Below the pieces are notes generated by a model. That model was given only the letters and a program-made list of their open reading frames with translations. It did no database searches and was not told the origin of the DNA. The position numbers and the translations under genes were made by a program. Below, one piece after another: positions 32,701-41,672 of a DNA stretch of 48,193 nt (its first letter is position 1; every line of letters begins with the position of its first letter). Origin of the DNA: Candidatus Companilactobacillus pullicola (GTDB taxonomy: Bacteria; Bacillota; Bacilli; Lactobacillales; Lactobacillaceae); the NCBI GenBank assembly GCA_019116025.1, contig DXCM01000025.1:1-48193 (forward strand). Direction: 5' to 3'.

Positions 32701-34221
32701 TTATTTAATCAATTTACTGTTAAGCGGAATAGATGATTGCTCATTAGCTAAGGCATGACTAAAGACCTTGATTGTTGGATGCTCATAATCATAGTCGGGT
32801 GTTTGTTGTAGTAAAGCAATAGTATTAAAACTAAACTGTTTTAAATTGCGTAAATTGCGTCTAATAAGTCGTTTAAACATTGCTAAAGTGATCTCTTGGT
32901 TTCTTACCGGAAGAATAATAAAAGGCGCCATATGGATAGATTTAGCTTTATTAAAGGCAATTAAAGTTGAAATAGCTGTATCCATTAAATGTTCTTGTCC
33001 AAAAATAAATTGAACTTTAGGAGATTTACGGGTACTGTTATTCAATAATAATTGCCCCTCAGCTGTATTATTAGCATATCGGTTATTGTTATCATTTAAC
33101 TTATATAAAGCGTGAAAACGGGGATGCATATTATTAGTCCAATATTTTAAACTACGGAGGCATTTAGCCCTTAAATCCTCATTTAATAAAATATCAGAAA
33201 AATCAATATAGCTTTCTTTTAATGGCGCTAAATAAATGTGTAAGTTTGGTGTTTGTTGGTAAGCTTTAAAGACTTGTAATGTCTTATTACCAAAACTCAT
33301 TTGTTGAGCAACAGTAGATTGTAAGATCGCACTAAGCTTGCTTGTAGGTACTTTATATTGAGTGATCCGGTCATTCTTTAAACTGCCGTCATTGAATATA
33401 AATAACAAATTCATGTCAATCTTAGAATGCGTTCTAGCATGACTAATATAATTCATGATCTTTTCAACTAAAGTAAAGTTACTTTCGTTACGGTTATCTA
33501 ACTCCACATAGATCGTTGTCCTTTTAAATCGTAATAGGGCATCTGGCTTCAACGTTAAATTGATTGCTTGTTCTTCAGTAATGTTTAATTGACGGTTGTA
33601 TGTCCGGATATCTAATCCGTATAACCATTTAGGCAATCCATTATCCTGCTGTAATTGCTTAATATCAGTTACGTGGTCTTTACTATCTTTGATTAATCTG
33701 GATAATGCTTTTTTATTTTTTACATTTCTTGCAAATGCTAATAACGCAAATCCATTTTCTAATTTGTTTTGCACTCTTTGGTAGTAATCAGATTCCATAC
33801 ATGTTTTCCAAGCTTGATAAATTCCATTCGTTACAGATTCAACCAATAACAAATTATGGATATTGCGTTGTCGTCTACTAATATCATTATCTGAAATAAA
33901 TTGATTATCAATTAACCAATCAACCATCCATGGATTCAAACTATACATATTGTGATGGCTTTTAGTTGCCTTACTTAAAATACCTTTTCGTGCTGCTGCC
34001 CAACGTGAAAGGGTATGTTTTGAAATGTGCTTATTATCATCTTTATTAATCAAAGCAAAATATTTATCCATTTGCTGTAAGGTCATAAAACCTTGATAAG
34101 CAATTAATTGAAACAGTTTAATATGCTGCATAGTTAAATTAAAATAATTTTCTGTAATTGGATTCCGACATTGAATTTTATCAACTAGACCAATTTTAGA
34201 ATTCTGATCATAATTTTCCAT
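32701..34221 (-). CDS. Replic_Relax-type plasmid replication or relaxation protein
   Basis: A 506-residue protein. The N-terminal part (about 30-120) is a winged-helix region (LFQLIAYQGFMTLQQMDKYF, then LSRWAAARKGIL and MYSLNPWMVDWLID). The middle has the pattern LTLKPDALLRFKR-TIYVELDN then LVEKIMNYI, typical of the replication-relaxation family. Members occur on Gram-positive plasmids and conjugative elements and are linked to replication or DNA processing. GAGGT lies 11 bases before the ATG. The iteron-like repeat GGTATAAAAAGT overlaps its ribosome site, suggesting self-control. Confidence 0.65.
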   Translation of the reverse strand: MENYDQNSKIGLVDKIQCRNPITENYFNLTMQHIKLFQLIAYQGFMTLQQMDKYFALINKDDNKHISKHTLSRWAAARKGILSKATKSHHNMYSLNPWMVDWLIDNQFISDNDISRRQRNIHNLLLVESVTNGIYQAWKTCMESDYYQRVQNKLENGFALLAFARNVKNKKALSRLIKDSKDHVTDIKQLQQDNGLPKWLYGLDIRTYNRQLNITEEQAINLTLKPDALLRFKRTTIYVELDNRNESNFTLVEKIMNYISHARTHSKIDMNLLFIFNDGSLKNDRITQYKVPTSKLSAILQSTVAQQMSFGNKTLQVFKAYQQTPNLHIYLAPLKESYIDFSDILLNEDLRAKCLRSLKYWTNNMHPRFHALYKLNDNNNRYANNTAEGQLLLNNSTRKSPKVQFIFGQEHLMDTAISTLIAFNKAKSIHMAPFIILPVRNQEITLAMFKRLIRRNLRNLKQFSFNTIALLQQTPDYDYEHPTIKVFSHALANEQSSIPLNSKLIK

Positions 34222-34525
34222 TACTTTTTATACCTCATTTCATAAATAACTATCCATTTCAAGTTTAAAAATCAATAACTTTTATCTATGAAAATGACCC
34301 CTAGAATTACACTAAAGTCACGATTTCCGTCAAGCCGCTTTGAGTCCGTGAAAACAAGGAAAGTTCCTGTTTTTTCTCACGAGTAAAAGTTCCATAGCAA
34401 AAGTTCCACTTTTATACCAAGATTATTGGGGAACTTTGATTAAGATTTCAACGAAATTTAGCATTGATTTAAGTCGATGTAATATAACTGTAAAAATGAT
34501 TTACTTTTTATACCAAAAAGAAAAA
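34222..34525. repeat. Iteron-like repeats upstream of the Replic_Relax gene
   Basis: ACTTTTTATACC occurs at 34223-34234 and 34503-34514, and as ACTTTTATACC at 34408-34418. AAAAGTTCCA is repeated at 34385-34394 and 34399-34408, and an imperfect inverted repeat around GGAA-AG-TTCC spans 34347-34381. The set looks like binding sites for the adjacent protein. No gene is present here. Confidence 0.5.
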
Positions 34526-34546
34526 GGCTGCTCATTTTGAGCAACC
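34526..34546 (-). terminator. Terminator of the 34.6 kb minus-strand gene
   Basis: Reading the minus strand, GGTTGCTC-AAAAT-GAGCAGCC is followed by a T-run. Confidence 0.7.
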
Positions 34547-34549
34547 TTG

Positions 34550-35269
34550 CTATCGAATCTCATAGATTTTCCATTCGAGTTTTCTAAATCCAGTATAGTA
34601 TAAGCTTGTAATATTAATCGGTCGAATTGGTTTCATATTATCAGCTTCCACAAGTTTAAAGTGCTGACGCTTTGCTTCTTTTTCGACTTCGGCCATTGTT
34701 TCTTTTTCATTTGGAAGGTTTAAATAAAATTGATATTGATCGTGAGTTTCGTTTTCTGGATTTTTTCTCATATAATTAATAATCTGTTTGATTTTTAAAA
34801 ACTCTCGGCCATAAGAAATTGGCTGTTTTTTTATTGCTTTAACTATTAAGCGATAGAGCATTAAAACATTATTGGTTTCTGGAAATAAATTAAATAATAC
34901 TTTAGCTTCTTTTTTCTCTGCATTATAAGGGGCATAGTCATAAACCCTTAGATGCAATCTAGCTTTTGCCAAATCAAAATACTGGGTCAATACTTTTGAT
35001 GATTTTTCGACTGGTTTTCCTCTCATCGTTACAATGATAATTACTCCCATTGATAAATAGGCCATACTTAAGCCTAATATTGAAAAGTTTTTCCCCATAA
35101 ATGGAGTAATAATCAAACAAATAATTGCAATCTCTAATAATCCATGCGCAAATCTGATTCCTTTTAGATAACTTCCATAATCTTTATAAGTAAAAAAATG
35201 AAAGAATCGATAAATATAAAATCTCGCTTTTTGGAATGGCGAAATTTTATTATTTTTATCATCATTCAT
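34550..35269 (-). CDS. Membrane protein, hypothetical
   Basis: A 239-residue protein on the minus strand with an AAGGTGAT site. Two hydrophobic segments lie at about 45-65 and 68-86, followed by a 150-residue cytoplasmic part with basic and acidic helices. No family is recognised. It is divergent from the 35.4-44 kb cluster and might be regulated with it. Confidence 0.6.
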   Translation of the reverse strand: MNDDKNNKISPFQKARFYIYRFFHFFTYKDYGSYLKGIRFAHGLLEIAIICLIITPFMGKNFSILGLSMAYLSMGVIIIVTMRGKPVEKSSKVLTQYFDLAKARLHLRVYDYAPYNAEKKEAKVLFNLFPETNNVLMLYRLIVKAIKKQPISYGREFLKIKQIINYMRKNPENETHDQYQFYLNLPNEKETMAEVEKEAKRQHFKLVEADNMKPIRPINITSLYYTGFRKLEWKIYEIR

Positions 35270-35379
35270 AAAAAATCACCTTGGTTTTATAGTATAATAT
35301 GTATTAAATCATACTGTTATTTAAGTATAAATTAACTTTTTTTATTATACACTTATCACATTAAGGAGTACAAATAATC

Positions 35380-35607
35380 ATGAAAAAGAAGAAAAAGAAA
35401 AGCGCAATCAAAAAGAAACAACGTCGAATGAAAGCTAAACAATTAGCTAATCAAAAACAAATTCACTCACATTTAAAAGTTGGAGATACAGTAAAACATA
35501 ATGGTCATCTTGTATTAATCAAAGAAATTCATGCTGGAATCGCAGAATTAAGTGATGGTTATGGAGTTTCGATTGATAGTTTAAGTCGAGTTGATCTGGA
35601 TGATTAA
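35380..35607 (+). CDS. Small very basic protein with KOW-like tail
   Basis: A 75-residue protein. Residues 1-28 are almost all Lys/Arg/Gln, and the remainder is a small strand-rich domain (LKVGDTVKHNGHLVLIKEIH) like KOW/SH3-type barrels. It may bind nucleic acid. It is first in the plus-strand cluster and overlaps the next gene by 8 bases. Confidence 0.55.
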   Translation: MKKKKKKSAIKKKQRRMKAKQLANQKQIHSHLKVGDTVKHNGHLVLIKEIHAGIAELSDGYGVSIDSLSRVDLDD

Positions 35608-36115
35608 TGGAGCTGCTTTTAAGGGAGAAAATAGTTTCACTCATTATGTTAAGGCTATTGCTAAAAGAAAAAGCTTGTTTCATTACGAATTGGAATATAA
35701 AAGATTAAATCGTTATATTTCATTTCTTGAAGAAGAAAAAGAAATCGTTGCTAAGCCATTTCATTATTCTGCTTTCTGTAAGTATCTTTTAAAAAATTCA
35801 ACTAAGGAGGAATTAGGAATTCTCCCTTTATATTGGATTTTAAAACAAGCTTCATATCATCAAACGGATATTAATGGATTAAAACTTCTATTTCAGTTTT
35901 CTCATCTTCACAACGATAGTTATTACTTTATGACCCTTGATGAAAGCGAAAGGGTAGATATTCCATTCAACTTCATTACCGTTTTAATTTGCAATTACTT
36001 TTATCATCATCATTTAGCATTAAAAAACTATGTTGATGTTGCCAAGAAGATAACTGATAAAGATAAGATAATTTCGAATTTTGAAAAATCATTCATTTCA
36101 AAGAAGGCGTCTTAA
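35600..36115 (+). CDS. Hypothetical soluble protein
   Basis: A 171-residue protein starting at ATG 35600 inside the end of the previous gene. It is helical, aromatic and His-rich (FYHHHLALKNYVD), with no known motif. The following gene starts 5 bases after its stop. Confidence 0.55.
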   Translation: MINGAAFKGENSFTHYVKAIAKRKSLFHYELEYKRLNRYISFLEEEKEIVAKPFHYSAFCKYLLKNSTKEELGILPLYWILKQASYHQTDINGLKLLFQFSHLHNDSYYFMTLDESERVDIPFNFITVLICNYFYHHHLALKNYVDVAKKITDKDKIISNFEKSFISKKAS

Positions 36116-36119
36116 TCAA

Positions 36120-36377
36120 ATGAATATTTCAAAAACTTTATCTCTCTATTTAGATTTCATTAACACTGAAAATAATCAAAAAAAGTTAAATGCATTAAGT
36201 AATTACTCAGAAGAAGAAAAAACTTGTGATTTATTTTATGACGGTTACCATGATCAAATTATTTTTTTGATCGATAGTGAACAAAAAATATGGACTTCTG
36301 CTGAATATGACGATGTATTAGATGATTTAGATCGAATTCAGTCTGAAATTGATTTGGCTTATAAAAAAATTAATTAG
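36120..36377 (+). CDS. Hypothetical acidic protein
   Basis: An 85-residue acidic protein, ATG 36120 after AAGAAGG. It ends in a helix rich in Asp and Leu (YDDVLDDLDRIQSEIDLAY). Function unknown. It is co-transcribed with the secreted lysozyme-like gene 10 bases downstream. Confidence 0.55.
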   Translation: MNISKTLSLYLDFINTENNQKKLNALSNYSEEEKTCDLFYDGYHDQIIFLIDSEQKIWTSAEYDDVLDDLDRIQSEIDLAYKKIN

Positions 36378-36387
36378 GAGGTTAATT

Positions 36388-37359
36388 ATGAAAAGTAAAA
36401 ATAAAAAAGTTATTTTAACTTCGTTAAGCAGTCTAATTTTATTAGGCGGAACATCAAATGTTTTAGCTGCTCAATCGATTAGTAGTAATAGTAATTCTGT
36501 AATTTTATCTACTTCGGTTAATTTAACTAATCTTAGTAAAAATGAAATCATCAACTTTGAATATAATTGGCTTTCAAAAAATACTAAGTTGAATCGCAAA
36601 GCAATTTTAGGAATTATTTCTGCTGCTCAATATGAATCTGGTAACAATCCGGCCGATAATTTAAATGGCCACGGAATTTTAGGTTGGAATGGCGTTGCAA
36701 GTATTGTTGTTGACAATAGTACCAATGCTTTACAATCACAGCTTCATTATTTAAAGGCAACTATTAATCTACATGGTAATGAGTTAGTAACTCATTTGAA
36801 TAAAAGCAAATCAGTATTTGATGCTGCTTTGATTTTTGAACGTAACTATGAAGGAAATGCTGGCTTTCACCGTGGCGGTCGTGGAGAAGAAGCATATCAA
36901 CGACATATCTCTGATTTAAAAAAAGCTGTAAATATCACCAAATCTAGTTTTCAAGCAACTTCTAGTTCAGTAAAAGCAAGTAGCCAGTCTACAAATACTC
37001 AGATAGTTGCTAAAAGTTTAGTTACGTATTTAACAAAGAATACTAAATTAAATCATAATGCCATTCTTGGTGTTTGTGCCGTTGCGTTTCATGAATCTAA
37101 CTTAGATCCTAATTTTCATAATAAAGATGGTTATGGACTAATGGTATGGAAAAAGAAACCTATTCCAATGAACGGCAATCGCAAGATGAGTCTTTTAGAA
37201 CAGCAAGAATTGTATCTAAAGGACACAATCAATCCTGAGTTAGTTAATGAATTAAATAGTCAGAAAGATGCTGTTAGCGCCGCTAAAGTGTTTGCTAGAG
37301 AATATTGTCATTTAAAGCACAATGTTGATTGGGCAAAGTATGTAACTGAAATCAATTAG
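36388..37359 (+). CDS. Secreted protein with two phage-tail-lysozyme-like domains
   Basis: A 323-residue protein starting at ATG 36388 after TAGGAGG. The signal peptide covers about 1-28 (cut near VLAAQ). Two tandem domains (about 45-185 and 205-323) share TKLN-(R/H)-(K/N)-AILG, then ES, then HGILGWNG / GYGLMVWKK and QLHYLK / QELYLKD. This is the phage_tail_lysozyme pattern, cell-wall hydrolases found in phage tails and as VirB1-like helpers of conjugation. E in the ES pair is the likely catalytic residue of each domain. It probably opens peptidoglycan, perhaps for DNA transfer. Confidence 0.72.
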   Translation: MKSKNKKVILTSLSSLILLGGTSNVLAAQSISSNSNSVILSTSVNLTNLSKNEIINFEYNWLSKNTKLNRKAILGIISAAQYESGNNPADNLNGHGILGWNGVASIVVDNSTNALQSQLHYLKATINLHGNELVTHLNKSKSVFDAALIFERNYEGNAGFHRGGRGEEAYQRHISDLKKAVNITKSSFQATSSSVKASSQSTNTQIVAKSLVTYLTKNTKLNHNAILGVCAVAFHESNLDPNFHNKDGYGLMVWKKKPIPMNGNRKMSLLEQQELYLKDTINPELVNELNSQKDAVSAAKVFAREYCHLKHNVDWAKYVTEIN

Positions 37360-37369
37360 GAGATAAAAA

Positions 37370-37603
37370 ATGAGTTTTTCAATAGCTTTTCTTTTGGCAA
37401 CCGCAATTGGGGTTGCATTAATGGCAGCTTTTTACGAATTGGGTGTTTCGTATAGAGATGAGATACAAGAAGAATTTAAAGAATATAAAGAAACACCGAT
37501 TGGCCGTTCTACTAAATACAAGATGATTAAATTACGTGACAATAGCGAAAACAATCCATGTGTTACTCGTCATTGTACTTTTAAACGTAATCATAACTAT
37601 TAA
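37370..37603 (+). CDS. Small membrane protein
   Basis: A 77-residue protein with one N-terminal hydrophobic segment (3-26) and a charged tail with two cysteines (NNPCVTRHCTF). A TAGGAG site precedes the ATG. It is probably anchored with the tail inside. Family unknown. Confidence 0.55.
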   Translation: MSFSIAFLLATAIGVALMAAFYELGVSYRDEIQEEFKEYKETPIGRSTKYKMIKLRDNSENNPCVTRHCTFKRNHNY

Positions 37604-37624
37604 AAGTATAAAGAGGTAGATTAA

Positions 37625-37762
37625 ATGAAAAATTATACTTGCTTTAACGGTCTAGTGGTTTTGGTAATTTTTGCTGTGGCATTTATTGGATTAGCAATCA
37701 TCCATTGGGGTGAAAAGCATTCTAATATTAAGCAACACGAGGCTCACCATAAACAACATTAA
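37625..37762 (+). CDS. Small membrane peptide with His-rich tail
   Basis: A 45-residue protein with an AAAGAGGT site. A hydrophobic segment (about 9-27) is followed by a His/Lys-rich end (KQHEAHHKQH). Function unknown. It lies between the previous membrane protein and the helicase gene. Confidence 0.5.
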   Translation: MKNYTCFNGLVVLVIFAVAFIGLAIIHWGEKHSNIKQHEAHHKQH

Positions 37763-37787
37763 ATTAATTGAAAGAAAGATATTAAAT

Positions 37788-39818
37788 ATGGATAAAGAAA
37801 CATTTTTTGAAAAATTACCGGTCCCGGTATCTGATGAGCAAAAGAAAGTCATCTTAGCTGCCGATCGAGCAACTGTTGTTAATGCAAGTGCTGGTAGTGG
37901 TAAAACAACAACAATCATTATTAAAATGCTTTATCAAATTAATGTATTAGGCGTTGAACCTAACTCAATTTTAGCAATCACTTTTAGTAAAAATGCTCAA
38001 CAAGATATGTTACACCGATATGATGAATTAGCTTTGAATTTTGAACCCAGAATTGCAAAGCCTCGTTTCAAGACTTTCCATGCACTTTTTTTAAATCTGC
38101 TTGGAATTGCTAATGAGCATGTATATTTTTGCGATCCACATAAATTTTATTCAAAATTACAATTTTGTTTAAAAAAGGTCCCTGGTTCTGATAAGTGGGA
38201 TATATTAGACGATATCCTTCAGACTTACGGGAAACTTGTTAATAATGATTTAACGTATGATGGGATAACTGGTAAAGATGGTCAAGAATTAGATTTAAAA
38301 CATATCTTAGAAGCAAAGCCTTTTAGTTCGGATGATTATAAAGCCGTTATCACACGTTATCAATCGTTAAAGCTAAGTCATCATTCAATTGACTTTGATG
38401 ATATGCAATTACGATTATTAGACATTTTAGAATCTGGTGTATCTAGTGCAGATGAAATTCGACGTGTTACTCATGAAGCTTTCTCTCAGTGCTATATTGA
38501 TGAATTTCAGGATATCAATGCATTGCAAGTCCATATTTTAAACGAATTGTTTGATTATGATGGCGAATCACTATGGAATCATACTTGTGTAATTGGTGAT
38601 CCTAATCAAGCAATTTATGCATTTCGTGGTTCTGATTCTCGTTTTATTCTAGACTTCGATAAGGTACATGATGACGTTCAAAAATTTTATTTAACAACTA
38701 ATTATCGTTGTCCAAGTGGTATTTTAAATCCAGTTTTGCCTTTAGTAAGTCAAAAGGGTAAGGTTCTTGCACATAACGAAGGTGGTAATGTTTCAGTTTT
38801 AAAGACTTATGGCAGCATTATCGCTAAAATCAAGCAATTAGACAGCAATGATTCTAATGCAATTATTGTTCGTAAACACTCAAGTGCGATTATCTTAGTT
38901 GATAAATTAGCTCGTGCTGGTGTCAAAGTAAAAACAAAGGACCGACACGAACTTCTTTTAGAAAATAATTACTTTAAGGATTTGATGGATGTTATTCGTT
39001 TAGCGGATACTCATGATACTAAACTTTTAGCACATTTTGTTTATCCATTGTTTATGGTTGGCCACGCTACGGTTTCATCTAATTTTACATACCAGAACGT
39101 TTTAAAGAAAGATAATGCCTACGATTATTTCGTCGTTCAAAATCATGGTCATGTTGATCCTGAAATTGAATTAGCTTTAGATGAAATTCATTGTGCTAAA
39201 GATGCAGAGACTCGTGTTAATACGGCAATTGATTTATTGGAACCTTATTATCGACGTTCAAAGAATAAGTCTTTAATTAAGCAGATTAATCACTATTTAA
39301 CTGAAGAATTGGTATATGACGATGATGATCAACCACTAAGTTTTGCCACGTTTGAAAGAAATAATGTTTTACTAACTCGTAAATTACGTGACTGGGCAAG
39401 AGAAGAAGGACCAGTAACAACAATTTTAACTTCTCATGCTGTTAAAGGACTTGAGTTCGATAACGTATTTTATGTCGATGTTAATGATGACGTATTATTA
39501 ACGTCTAACATTTATAACGATATGCTTAAGAATGATGATTATGCTGACTTTGAAATCGATTTCGAAGAAGAACGTCATCTATTCTATGTTACTTGGACAC
39601 GAGCAAAGAAACATTTATTTGTAAATTTTGTGCCTCATCAGCAATCTCGGTTCTTCGATGAATTAGATGTTAAATATGATCCAACTATTCAAAAACAACA
39701 TTGGACGGCATTTAAATATGCTAATGAATTAAAACAACAGGCAAAATTAGGCCACGCTAAATTAATCACTAAGCAAGAGTGGAATGATAATTTACGTCAA
39801 GGTGAACTCATTGAATAG
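37788..39818 (+). CDS. UvrD/Rep-type SF1A DNA helicase
   Basis: A 676-residue ATP-driven 3'-5' helicase by family. Walker A is ASAGSGKTT (33-41), Walker B is DEFQD (238-242). Motif III is GDPNQAIYAFRG (270-281), motif IV region LTTNYRCP, motif V TSHAVKGLEFDNVF and motif VI FYVTWTRAKKHLF. It lacks the 2B-domain length of PcrA, so it is a shorter, plasmid-type member. ATG 37788 is chosen; a longer frame would overlap the preceding peptide gene. It may serve plasmid replication, transfer or a defence role. Confidence 0.9.
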   Translation: MDKETFFEKLPVPVSDEQKKVILAADRATVVNASAGSGKTTTIIIKMLYQINVLGVEPNSILAITFSKNAQQDMLHRYDELALNFEPRIAKPRFKTFHALFLNLLGIANEHVYFCDPHKFYSKLQFCLKKVPGSDKWDILDDILQTYGKLVNNDLTYDGITGKDGQELDLKHILEAKPFSSDDYKAVITRYQSLKLSHHSIDFDDMQLRLLDILESGVSSADEIRRVTHEAFSQCYIDEFQDINALQVHILNELFDYDGESLWNHTCVIGDPNQAIYAFRGSDSRFILDFDKVHDDVQKFYLTTNYRCPSGILNPVLPLVSQKGKVLAHNEGGNVSVLKTYGSIIAKIKQLDSNDSNAIIVRKHSSAIILVDKLARAGVKVKTKDRHELLLENNYFKDLMDVIRLADTHDTKLLAHFVYPLFMVGHATVSSNFTYQNVLKKDNAYDYFVVQNHGHVDPEIELALDEIHCAKDAETRVNTAIDLLEPYYRRSKNKSLIKQINHYLTEELVYDDDDQPLSFATFERNNVLLTRKLRDWAREEGPVTTILTSHAVKGLEFDNVFYVDVNDDVLLTSNIYNDMLKNDDYADFEIDFEEERHLFYVTWTRAKKHLFVNFVPHQQSRFFDELDVKYDPTIQKQHWTAFKYANELKQQAKLGHAKLITKQEWNDNLRQGELIE

Positions 39819-39834
39819 GAAGTAGGTTAGGGTA

Positions 39835-40023
39835 ATGCGAACAGCTTTACTATTTATTCTTTGGTTCATTTTAGGGTTCGCTCTTACTTGGAAATTATAT
39901 TTTATGTTTGTTGCAACTGATGCGACTAACAAGGAAAAAGCCATTACAGCAATTTTATCGTGCTGTATTGTAATTGTCTTAAGTGGTGCGATTTTAGCCG
40001 CTTATAAGGTGGCTCTCGGATAA
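39835..40023 (+). CDS. Small membrane protein
   Basis: A 62-residue protein with two hydrophobic segments (3-25 and 37-59) joined by a short charged loop. It follows the helicase gene by 16 bases. The upstream sequence AGTAGGTTAGGGTA offers a modest ribosome site. Family unknown. Confidence 0.55.
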   Translation: MRTALLFILWFILGFALTWKLYFMFVATDATNKEKAITAILSCCIVIVLSGAILAAYKVALG

Positions 40024-40046
40024 TTAAATAATTGGGGGATTAATTT

Positions 40047-40844
40047 ATGGATTATTTGGTTAACTTAACTGATAAGAAAGTGCATGAAACTCTTCGTGAT
40101 TTTACTGAAGAAATGTTTTTAACTGTGTTCGGTCAAACTCTAGAAGGAGGAGATTTTTATTTCTCTCGTTATCAACTCTTTAATGCAGTTGGTATTATTT
40201 CAGATTTTGTTAGTGACTCGGATCTTATGTACGAGCCTTTATTTGAAACTGACGAACGTTATGATCCAGAGAACAGAGATTTTATAGGTCGATTAAATGC
40301 AGCAGTGAAAGTTTCCATCTTTTTAAAGAATCATTTTTCTAAAAATCTTGTTAATGAATTTACTCACAAAGATATAAAATCAATTCTTGTTGATATTTTC
40401 GATGATGTTAGTAACGAGGATAAAGAGAAATTTGCAAATGATAAAACTGTTCGTCGATTAGTACATGTTTTTGGTACTCAAGTATTAGACTTAGTAACAC
40501 AGTTTTATCAGTATATGAAAGCATTTTACATGCAAGGTTTCCTTAATGTTCCTGAGATTTGCTATATTATTCAAACCATTGAGGGTGAGTCTGATCATCT
40601 TGCTTTAACGTCGAAAAAATTTGGCTCTATAAAGCGCATTGAAGATGACGTTGATATTTTTCTTAAACCTGCAAGAAAACGACTGTTACAATTAGAAAAA
40701 GAATATCAAGACTCTGAATCAACTTTATCTGAACTCAACTTCAACATGAATAGAATTACTCCTAAACAAGCCTTGCAAAATGTTACTGAGAATTTAACTC
40801 AGTTATTGCAAAAGTTCTATGCTCTAATGAATTTGAAAGCATAA
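40047..40844 (+). CDS. Helical hypothetical protein
   Basis: A 265-residue soluble protein, mostly helical, with a coiled-coil-like C-terminus (RLLQLEKEYQDSESTLSELN). A TTGGGGGAT site precedes the ATG. It is followed by proteins of similar character at 40871 and 41673. No family is recognised. A structural or DNA-segregation role would fit the shape but is not shown. Confidence 0.55.
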   Translation: MDYLVNLTDKKVHETLRDFTEEMFLTVFGQTLEGGDFYFSRYQLFNAVGIISDFVSDSDLMYEPLFETDERYDPENRDFIGRLNAAVKVSIFLKNHFSKNLVNEFTHKDIKSILVDIFDDVSNEDKEKFANDKTVRRLVHVFGTQVLDLVTQFYQYMKAFYMQGFLNVPEICYIIQTIEGESDHLALTSKKFGSIKRIEDDVDIFLKPARKRLLQLEKEYQDSESTLSELNFNMNRITPKQALQNVTENLTQLLQKFYALMNLKA

Positions 40845-40870
40845 TAAATGTCAAAAAGAAGGTGGATGCT

Positions 40871-41563
40871 TTGATTGAATTAGCTGCATTGACTGACGAA
40901 CAGATCGATAACATTTTGAATCGAGAAGCAGCTATCTGTATTGGGGATATTTTAATTCGAAATTGGAGTTTTCAATCCGAATTAACTGATTATATGATGT
41001 TTTTACCGTATCATAGCATGCTTTTAAATGGTAGCAATTTTAAGACCATGAATGATTTATCTGAAACCTTAAAACAGGCGGTTGCACTGTATACCAAATT
41101 ATATAATCAATTTACTACTAAATATTTTCCTTTGGATCGGTGTCAACGTGTGATTAATCGAATAGAAAGCCAACAAGGCTTCAAGTTGAATTTAAATAGA
41201 TTGCATTCTGCGAATCAAAAAGAAATTAGCCGATTTGCGTACGATTTAGCATATGTAATGATTGAATTCAGTAGAAATATCTATGAATGGCTACACGTAG
41301 CAACTGATGTACATTGTATGCGAATTGATACAGTTTGCAGAGTTTATCAGTATTTTGAAACAACCCCAAGCGTTAGATATAAAATTTCACATCAAGATAT
41401 TGATCACGATAAAGAATATCTTCATCGTTTATGTGCTGATAAGAATTCGGAGATTAAACCGTCTGCATTAGCTATTTTGGATTCGTTGGTTGAGCATTAT
41501 TATTCAACAAAAGAAAAATATAATGCTTTAACAGGTCAGTACATAGCTGAATCTGTAAAGTAA
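40871..41563 (+). CDS. Helical hypothetical protein
   Basis: A 230-residue soluble helical protein. TTG 40871 is well placed after AAGAAGG; GTG 40862 is an alternative. The overall character is similar to the preceding gene (N-terminal IxxxLxxEA, long helices), possibly a distant relative. No motif is recognised. Confidence 0.5.
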   Translation: MIELAALTDEQIDNILNREAAICIGDILIRNWSFQSELTDYMMFLPYHSMLLNGSNFKTMNDLSETLKQAVALYTKLYNQFTTKYFPLDRCQRVINRIESQQGFKLNLNRLHSANQKEISRFAYDLAYVMIEFSRNIYEWLHVATDVHCMRIDTVCRVYQYFETTPSVRYKISHQDIDHDKEYLHRLCADKNSEIKPSALAILDSLVEHYYSTKEKYNALTGQYIAESVK

Positions 41564-41578
41564 GGTCCCTCCTGGGTC

Positions 41579-41607
41579 TTGCTTTTTGCATTCATTAAAA
41601 GTATAAT
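41579..41607 (+). promoter_or_regulatory. Internal promoter before the 41.7 kb gene
   Basis: TTGCTT (41579-41584) and TATAAT (41602-41607), spacer 17. It directly follows a hairpin-like AAGGTCCC / GGGTCTT, so upstream transcription may end and restart here. Confidence 0.6.
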
Positions 41608-41672
41608 TTTAATAAGTGCAAGGAAAGGATATTTAATACCCCCTATTTTGTACTTCAGAAAGGATTTCCATT

